Assembly: GCA_026225435.1 (NCBI GenBank)
Contig: JAMFST010000051.1
Span: 1 to 8,396, forward strand
DNA length: 8,396 nt
Direction: 5' to 3'
DNA from: Labilithrix luteola
GTDB taxonomy: Bacteria > Myxococcota_A > Polyangia > Polyangiales > Polyangiaceae
The position numbers and the translations under genes are program-made. How positions within the stretch are numbered: the stretch's first letter is position 1; every line of letters starts with the position of its first letter. Positions 4,262 through 8,396 of this stretch are shown here, in pieces. Under the pieces are notes generated by a model that was given only the letters and a program-made list of their open reading frames with translations, was not told the origin of the DNA and ran no database searches.

Positions 4262-5833
4262 ATGCCCGTCGCGCGCCGCTCTACCCATCTCGTCCGTCTG
4301 TTCCGCCTCTTCGCCCTCACCGCCGCCCCGCTGGCCGTGGAGCTCTTCGCTCCGGCCATGTCCGCCGCCCACGCGGCCGAGGCGACGCCGTCGTCGACGA
4401 CGTCCTCGTCCGCTGCGAGGAGCACCAAGCCGAAGAAGGAGTCGAAGGCTCCGGCGCACCGTCACCGGGCGACCGCCATCGCCAGCGAGGCGAATCGCGA
4501 GGCGCACGAGAGCCGCCACTCGACGACCGACGTGAAGGTCGACGTGCACATCGACGGCAACAAGAAGCGCGCGGCGAGCACCAGCGGCAACGCCGAGATG
4601 GCGGACAAGGCGGAGAGGGCCGCCGACGCCGTCCTCGAGGCGAAGCCGGCGAAGAAGAAGGACGCCATCGTCGACGTCGAGGTCGAGCCGAGCCACGAGC
4701 AGCACGCGCGCCGCGCCCCCAAGGATCTCCACGTCGGTCGCGGCGATCACGCCGTCGAGCCGGATCACTCGCCCAAGGTCGAAGCCGCGCTCGACCCGAC
4801 GATCCACTTCGTCCCCATGTCGGCCACCACGCTGTCGCCCATCGACGTGTCGGTCGACGTGAAGACCAGCGACAAGCCGGAGACGAAGCGCGCCGAGAAG
4901 CGCGTCGACATCGACGACGGCATCGCCCCGCAGCTCCTCCACAAGATCGAGGACAAGCCGATCGACAAGGGGAGCGACAAGCCCGCCAGCGACAAGTCGG
5001 AGAAGTCCGACAAGAAGTCGCCGAGGAACAAGAAGGCCGACAAGACCTGCCTCAGCTCCGCCATCGACGTGATGCGCGGGGTGGAGGAGGAGAAGCTCGC
5101 CCTCACCAAGTGCGACGGCGAGCTCGCCCCCGGCGCGCTCGAGCGAATGAGCATCCTCGTCCGCCCGTCCTCGGCCAGCCGCCCGATCGCCAGCCTCGAC
5201 GAGCTGATCAAGTCGAAGGGGCCGGACGTCGCCCCCGGCGTGAAGCGCATCGACGGCGCGCTGGTCTCGCACCTCGAGCAGGTCATCGAGCACTTCGCGA
5301 AGACCGCCATGCTCAAGAAGGACGAGACCCCGCGCGTCTTCGTCATCAGCGGCTACCGCCCCGGCTCCAAGGGGAGCTTCCACCAGTCCGGCAAGGCGCT
5401 CGACTTCCGCATCGACGGCGTGAAGAACGAGGAGCTCGTCGCCTACTGCAAGACGCTGAGCGACGTCGGCTGCGGCTACTACCCGAACAGCTCCTTCGTG
5501 CACATGGACGTCCGCGCGCCGGGCACCGGTCACGTCGCCTGGATCGACGCCAGCGGCCCGGGCGAGTCGCCCAACTACGTCGCCGCCTGGCCGATCCCGG
5601 CCGACAAGAAGGGCGACAAGAAGGACAGCGAGGAGGCGATCGCCAAGAACGACGCCGACGACGCGAGCGACGCCGCCCCGGTCGACGCCAAGGTGAGCAA
5701 GAGCGGCCACGGCAAGCACGTCGGCATCTTCGACATGCCGCCGCTCCCGGCCGAGGAGCACGCCGCCGACCCCGAGGCGATCAGCGACATGGCGCAGCCG
5801 GCCGCCGACGTGGCCGTTCCCAACGACGAGTGA
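4262..5833 (+). CDS. Secreted peptidase M15 / YcbK (DUF882)-like peptidoglycan endopeptidase with long low-complexity N-region
   Basis: This 523-residue protein begins with an Arg-containing n-region (MPVARRSTHLVRLF), a hydrophobic core and a likely signal peptidase site near SAAHA|AEA (about residue 39), so it is exported. The ATG is fixed by GGAGGT 4 nt upstream. Residues 40-260 are Ala/Lys/Asp/Glu/Ser-rich and low in hydrophobics, with short Val-Asp motifs (VKVDVHID, IVDVEV, IDVSVDV) and a run of DK repeats at 231-261. The peptidase domain occupies about 265-440: SGYR (363-366), HQSGKALD (374-381), GCGYYPNS (403-410) and FVHMDVR (412-418). His374, Asp381 and His414 match the zinc ligands of the M15/YcbK fold, whose members cut peptidoglycan stem peptides. 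A charged tail follows 445. The N-region may bind or span the cell wall (inference). The gene is monocistronic by layout and ends at a strong terminator. Confidence 0.88.
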   Translation: MPVARRSTHLVRLFRLFALTAAPLAVELFAPAMSAAHAAEATPSSTTSSSAARSTKPKKESKAPAHRHRATAIASEANREAHESRHSTTDVKVDVHIDGNKKRAASTSGNAEMADKAERAADAVLEAKPAKKKDAIVDVEVEPSHEQHARRAPKDLHVGRGDHAVEPDHSPKVEAALDPTIHFVPMSATTLSPIDVSVDVKTSDKPETKRAEKRVDIDDGIAPQLLHKIEDKPIDKGSDKPASDKSEKSDKKSPRNKKADKTCLSSAIDVMRGVEEEKLALTKCDGELAPGALERMSILVRPSSASRPIASLDELIKSKGPDVAPGVKRIDGALVSHLEQVIEHFAKTAMLKKDETPRVFVISGYRPGSKGSFHQSGKALDFRIDGVKNEELVAYCKTLSDVGCGYYPNSSFVHMDVRAPGTGHVAWIDASGPGESPNYVAAWPIPADKKGDKKDSEEAIAKNDADDASDAAPVDAKVSKSGHGKHVGIFDMPPLPAEEHAADPEAISDMAQPAADVAVPNDE

Positions 5834-5840
5834 GCTTCTG

Positions 5841-5863
5841 CCCGGCGCCCTGACCCGGCGCCC
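5841..5863. repeat. Short direct repeat in the 3' UTR of the M15 gene
   Basis: CCCGGCGCCC occurs at 5841-5850 and again at 5854-5863, separated by TGA. Each copy contains the palindrome GGCGCC. No function is evident. It lies between the M15 stop codon and the terminator. Confidence 0.7.
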
Positions 5864-5891
5864 GGACCTCCGCAGTTACCAAGGGCTGGAC

Positions 5892-5937
5892 GAAGACCGC
5901 CTGCGTGCTCTCACGCAAGGGCGGTCTTCTCCGTTTT
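5892..5937 (+). terminator. Strong intrinsic terminator of the M15 gene, overlapping the end of the convergent gene
   Basis: GAAGACCGCC (5892-5901) pairs with GGCGGTCTTC (5920-5929), and TGCGTG (5902-5907) pairs with CACGCA (5912-5917). This makes a 16-bp stem with a 2-nt bulge (5918-5919) and a CTCT loop. CTCCGTTTT follows, with a T-run at 5934-5937, as expected for rightward termination. The TGA of the leftward membrane-protein gene (5911-5913) sits at the top of this hairpin, so the stem is also part of that gene's coding sequence. Leftward there is no T-run after the stem. Confidence 0.85.
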
Positions 5938-6705
5938 GTACACCCAGGCGCCGAGCTCGCGAGCGAGATGACGCGCCCCCCTCGACCGCGACAGGTCCCT
6001 CTCGAAGAGCGACCGACGCGCGCCGTCGATGGTCACGACCTCGAGGACGGTGCAGATTCGCGGCTCATGAGCATCGGGAGCCTCGCGCGCCTCGATGGCG
6101 GCAACGTCGGTCGCGGCGATGGACGTGACTCGCCGTCCGATCCCTCGGCCACTCGCCTGCAGCTTCAAGATGCCCCCCTCGATCTCGGCACGCACCGAGA
6201 TGAACGCCGCTCCGAACCACAGGAACAGCCCGGGCACTCCCAGGAGGGCCACCAGCAGCAGCCCCACCGGGGTCGCCAGGCACCACTTCTGCACCACCAT
6301 GACGGGCTGTTCGGAGCCGGCGGCGAGGACGGCGGTGTCTCCACCCGGGAGGGAGAACCAGCGCAGCGCGCCCCAGGTCCAGGATTCGACCTCACCGAAG
6401 AGCGGCAGGCCATGGCCTTCGGGCTCGATCACGGGCAGGCCGCGCGACCCGTCCGAGCCGGCCCCGCTGAGAGCCTGGTTCCACTCCACGCGCTGATCGT
6501 CGTGGACTCCCGCCAGCGAGACCGCCTCGACCTTGCAGGTGCCGTGGACGTCGCACCAGATCGTGGCGCGCGCGGGCATGGTCAGCGCGAAGCCCACCAG
6601 CAGCAGGACCAGCCCGGCCAGCGCGAAGATCCTCCGATCCGCGAGGACGACCCGCCGCAGATGGAGCACCTCGCGCGAGGCGGTGGGCTGCTGACGATAG
6701 GGCAT
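5911..6705 (-). CDS. Two-helix membrane protein with C-terminal soluble domain, unknown function
   Basis: I do not recognise this 264-residue protein. Residues 1-25 are polar and basic. Residues 26-43 form a first transmembrane helix (RIFALAGLVLLLVGFALT). Residues 45-143 are a loop, probably outside the cytoplasm given the positive N-terminus, with Cys51 and Cys57 close enough for a disulphide. Residues 146-170 form a second helix (GLLLVALLGVPGLFLWFGAAF). Residues 172-264 look like a beta-rich domain with a final amphipathic helix: alternating strands EGGILKLQASGRG, LEVVTIDGARRSLFE, then RHLARELGAW. The order strand-strand-strand then helix resembles bacterial PH-like or DUF3592-type membrane proteins; this is a guess from pattern only. 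The ATG lies 12 bp after the moeB-like stop, so the two are probably one transcript. The last codons are inside the terminator hairpin of the convergent gene. Confidence 0.82.
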   Translation of the reverse strand: MPYRQQPTASREVLHLRRVVLADRRIFALAGLVLLLVGFALTMPARATIWCDVHGTCKVEAVSLAGVHDDQRVEWNQALSGAGSDGSRGLPVIEPEGHGLPLFGEVESWTWGALRWFSLPGGDTAVLAAGSEQPVMVVQKWCLATPVGLLLVALLGVPGLFLWFGAAFISVRAEIEGGILKLQASGRGIGRRVTSIAATDVAAIEAREAPDAHEPRICTVLEVVTIDGARRSLFERDLSRSRGARHLARELGAWVYKTEKTALA

Positions 6706-6717
6706 GGTGCGTCGACG

Positions 6718-7917
6718 TCAGCCGATCGCGCAGAAGCCTTCGTAGTCGATGTAGCTCTTGATCGTCGGGTTGGGCCCGCACACCGGGCACTCCGGATCCT
6801 TGCGCAGCTTCAGCTCGCGGAACTTCATGCGCAAGGAGTCGTACGTGATGAGGCGACCCACGAGCGGGTTCCCCTTGCCGAGCAGCAGCTTGATCGCCTC
6901 GGTCGCCTGCAGGGTGCCGACGATGCCGCAGAGGATGCCGAGCACGCCCGCCTCCTGGCAGCTCGGCGCGAGGTGCGGCGGCGGCGGCTCCGGGTAGAGA
7001 CAGCGGTAGCAGGGGCCACCTTCGGGCGGCGCGATGGAGAACTTCTTCGCCGCACTCGCGGGGACGAAGGTCGTCGCCTGCCCCTCGAAGCGGAAGATGC
7101 TGCCGTGGACCACCGGCTTGCCGAGGAAGACGCTGGCGTCGTTCACCAGGTAGCGGGTGGGGAAGTTGTCGGTGCCGTCGACGACGAGATCGTAGGCGTC
7201 GAAGAGGCGCTCCACGTTCTCGCTGGTCATGCGCTCGCCGTGGGGGATGACCTTCACGTCGGGGTTCAGGTCGCTGATGAACTTCGCCGCGCTGTCGACC
7301 TTCGCCATGCCCACGCGGCTGGTGGAGTGGATCACCTGGCGCTGCAGGTTCGACGCGTCGACCACGTCGGCGTCGACGATCCCGAGGGTGCCGACACCGG
7401 CCGCGGCCAGGTAGAGCGCCGCCGGGGAGCCGAGACCGCCAGCGCCGAGGAGGAGCACCTTGCTGCCGAGGAGCTTCGACTGGCCGACCTCGCCGACATC
7501 GGGCAAGAGGATGTGGCGCGAGTAGCGATCGCGCTGCGCGTCGGTGAGCTCCGGCGGCTTCTCCTGCGGGTAGCCGAGGTCCTTCCAGCGCACGAAGCCC
7601 GGGTTGGCGCTCTCGACGTTGGTGTAGCCGAGATCGGCCAGCGTCTTGGCGGCGAGCGCCGAGCGCGTGCCACCGGCGCAGTACAGGACGATGGGCGCGT
7701 TCTTGTCGCTGATGCGTTGCTCGATCTGCATCTCGAGGAAGCCGCGCGGGATGTTGATGGCTCCGGGGATGTAGCCGGGGCGTGTCTCCTCCTTCTCGCG
7801 CACGTCGACGAGCACCATGGGCACCTTGGCGTCGAGGCGGCGCTTGATCTCGTCGAGGGAGACCTCGCGGATACCGCGGCGGACGTCGGCGATCAGATCG
7901 GAATACGTGGTCGGCAT
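6718..7917 (-). CDS. moeB: Rhodanese-MoeB/ThiF fusion (sulfur-carrier adenylyltransferase / sulfurtransferase)
   Basis: Proteins of this kind adenylate the C-terminal Gly-Gly of small sulfur carriers (MoaD, ThiS and relatives) and pass on persulfide sulfur for molybdopterin, thiamine or other thio-cofactors. At 399 residues it is a fusion. Residues about 15-115 are a rhodanese domain with active-site loop CAGGTR starting at Cys80. The E1-like domain spans about 125-399: RYSRHILLPDVGEVGQSKL (131-149), nucleotide loop GAGGLGSP (158-165), DADVVDASNLQRQ (182-194) and GTDNFPTRY (248-256). The zinc Cys pairs are 303/306 and 377/380. SCQEAGVLG has Cys320, the position used for catalysis in eukaryotic Uba4/MOCS3. 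Rhodanese first is the reverse of MoeZ and MOCS3. The exact partner (MoaD, ThiS or CysO type) cannot be told, because no carrier gene is in view. It heads a leftward pair with the membrane protein. No clear ribosome site precedes the ATG. Confidence 0.93.
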   Translation of the reverse strand: MPTTYSDLIADVRRGIREVSLDEIKRRLDAKVPMVLVDVREKEETRPGYIPGAINIPRGFLEMQIEQRISDKNAPIVLYCAGGTRSALAAKTLADLGYTNVESANPGFVRWKDLGYPQEKPPELTDAQRDRYSRHILLPDVGEVGQSKLLGSKVLLLGAGGLGSPAALYLAAAGVGTLGIVDADVVDASNLQRQVIHSTSRVGMAKVDSAAKFISDLNPDVKVIPHGERMTSENVERLFDAYDLVVDGTDNFPTRYLVNDASVFLGKPVVHGSIFRFEGQATTFVPASAAKKFSIAPPEGGPCYRCLYPEPPPPHLAPSCQEAGVLGILCGIVGTLQATEAIKLLLGKGNPLVGRLITYDSLRMKFRELKLRKDPECPVCGPNPTIKSYIDYEGFCAIG

Positions 7918-8016
7918 GGGAGGCTGTCTCGTTTCGTGGAGCGAACGACACTATGGTAGACACCTTCGCGCAGGTTTCCAGGTGGAAAACGCGCTAGCGC
8001 GACAGGGAGAGAGCTC
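7918..8016. promoter_or_regulatory. Divergent intergenic region (moeB-like / SDR) with two adjacent palindromes
   Basis: This 99-bp region separates two divergent starts. TTTCCA (7975-7980) and TGGAAA (7983-7988) form a dyad with a 2-bp centre. Two bases later comes GCGCTAGCGC (7991-8000), a perfect 10-bp palindrome. Both lie just upstream of the SDR ribosome site AGGGAGA (8004-8010), 6 nt before ATG 8017, so they suit an operator or leader structure for that gene. TATGGT at 7952-7957 is a weak rightward -10 candidate with no matching -35. Confidence 0.5.
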
Positions 8017-8396
8017 ATGAAGATCGCATTGATCGGCGCCTCGGGACACATCGGTTCGCGCCTCCTCGCCGAGCTCACCCGGCGCGGCCACGACGTCACT
8101 GCCATCGCGCGCGCTCCGGAGAAGATCGGGGCGGCCTCCGGCAAGGGGAGCGTGACGGCGAAGAAGGGGGACATCTTGGACGAGGACGGGCTCGCGAAGC
8201 TCCTCGCCGGACACGACGCGGTGATCAGCTCGGTGCACTTCCTCGCCAGCGACGGCGACGTGCTCCTAAACGCCGTCCGCGCGTCCGGCGTGAAGCGCTA
8301 CCTGGTGGTCGGGGGCGCCGGCAGCCTCGAGGTCGCGCCGGGCGTAACCCTGGTGAGCACGCCGGGCTTCCCCGCGATCTACAAGGACGAGGCGAC
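8017..8396 (+). CDS. NAD(P)-binding atypical SDR / NmrA-like oxidoreductase (COG2910-type), N-terminal part
   Basis: 126 full codons are visible before the right edge cuts the gene; family members are usually about 210 residues. It opens MKIALIGASGHIGSRLL, a Rossmann beta-strand with the GxxGxxG dinucleotide loop, followed by HDVTAIAR, where the Arg suits NADP over NAD. KKGDILDED and the strand AVISSV follow as in atypical SDRs. RYLVVGGAGSLEVAPG and the later TPGFPAIYKDEA are characteristic of the YwnB/COG2910 group, often annotated as NADH-flavin reductase-like, with no firmly known substrate. The ATG at 8017 is supported by AGGGAGA 6 nt upstream. The gene is divergent from the rhodanese-MoeB gene, with palindromes between them that could bind a redox or electrophile sensor (inference). 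Confidence 0.9.
   Translation, partial: MKIALIGASGHIGSRLLAELTRRGHDVTAIARAPEKIGAASGKGSVTAKKGDILDEDGLAKLLAGHDAVISSVHFLASDGDVLLNAVRASGVKRYLVVGGAGSLEVAPGVTLVSTPGFPAIYKDEA

Noticed and set aside
2876..5761. 961-codon open frame on the minus strand
   Set aside because: It is an accidental join of the membrane-anchor gene's frame with antisense of the M15 gene and a shifted frame of dtd and the Cys-rich gene. The middle is Arg/Leu/Val/Asp-biased sequence with no motifs, and the real genes start at their own sites.
7929..7957. Sigma-70 promoter for the SDR gene
   Set aside because: TATGGT matches four of six -10 positions, but no recognisable -35 lies 16-18 bp upstream, so it was not called as a promoter.
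5905..7959. 684-codon open frame on the plus strand
   Set aside because: It runs antisense to the membrane protein and the rhodanese-MoeB gene, whose motifs are unmistakable. The composition is typical of GC-rich shadow translation.
1..8396. Mobile element, phage, toxin-antitoxin or defence island
   Set aside because: No transposase, integrase, att-like repeats, tRNA, or toxin/antitoxin motifs were seen; gene content and codon bias are uniform.

Overview
The window is an 8.4 kb piece of high-GC, gene-dense bacterial chromosome. Several traits suggest a Myxococcota/Deltaproteobacteria-type organism: strong G/C third-position bias, a lipoprotein with a long Gly/Asp/Ser-rich linker behind its lipobox, a Lys/Asp-rich secreted peptidase, and long spurious open frames opposite real genes. 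The taxonomic guess is inference. No tRNA, rRNA, insertion sequence, phage gene or CRISPR array was seen, so this looks like core or semi-core chromosome rather than a mobile island.

Layout, left to right. (1) The 3' end of pdxA (pyridoxal phosphate synthesis) runs rightward and ends inside a perfect hairpin. (2) A 119-bp gap holds that hairpin and a second, longer one (611-659). (3) A 600-residue secreted lipoprotein has a predicted clan GH-A-like TIM-barrel domain. (4) Tail to tail with it is a leftward, tightly packed four-gene cluster. In transcription order it encodes a 139-residue protein with 21 cysteines (11 of them at exact three-residue spacing), D-aminoacyl-tRNA deacylase (dtd), a small protein with a C-terminal membrane anchor, and a small coiled-coil-like protein. 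(5) A divergent intergenic region (4141-4261) carries several inverted repeats. (6) A secreted M15/YcbK-type peptidoglycan peptidase with a long Lys/Asp/Ala-rich N-terminal region runs rightward to a strong intrinsic terminator. (7) The terminator overlaps the 3' end of a leftward pair: a rhodanese-MoeB/ThiF fusion followed by a two-helix membrane protein. (8) A second divergent region (7918-8016) has two adjacent palindromes. (9) The start of an atypical-SDR NAD(P)-binding protein runs off the right edge.

Functionally the window mixes cofactor metabolism (pdxA, moeB-like), translation quality control (dtd), cell-envelope or polysaccharide proteins (lipoprotein, M15 peptidase) and uncharacterised proteins. 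Nothing here is clearly a new defence or mobile system. The items most worth following up are the period-3 cysteine protein co-transcribed with dtd, the GH-A-like lipoprotein, and the structured or palindromic intergenic segments.
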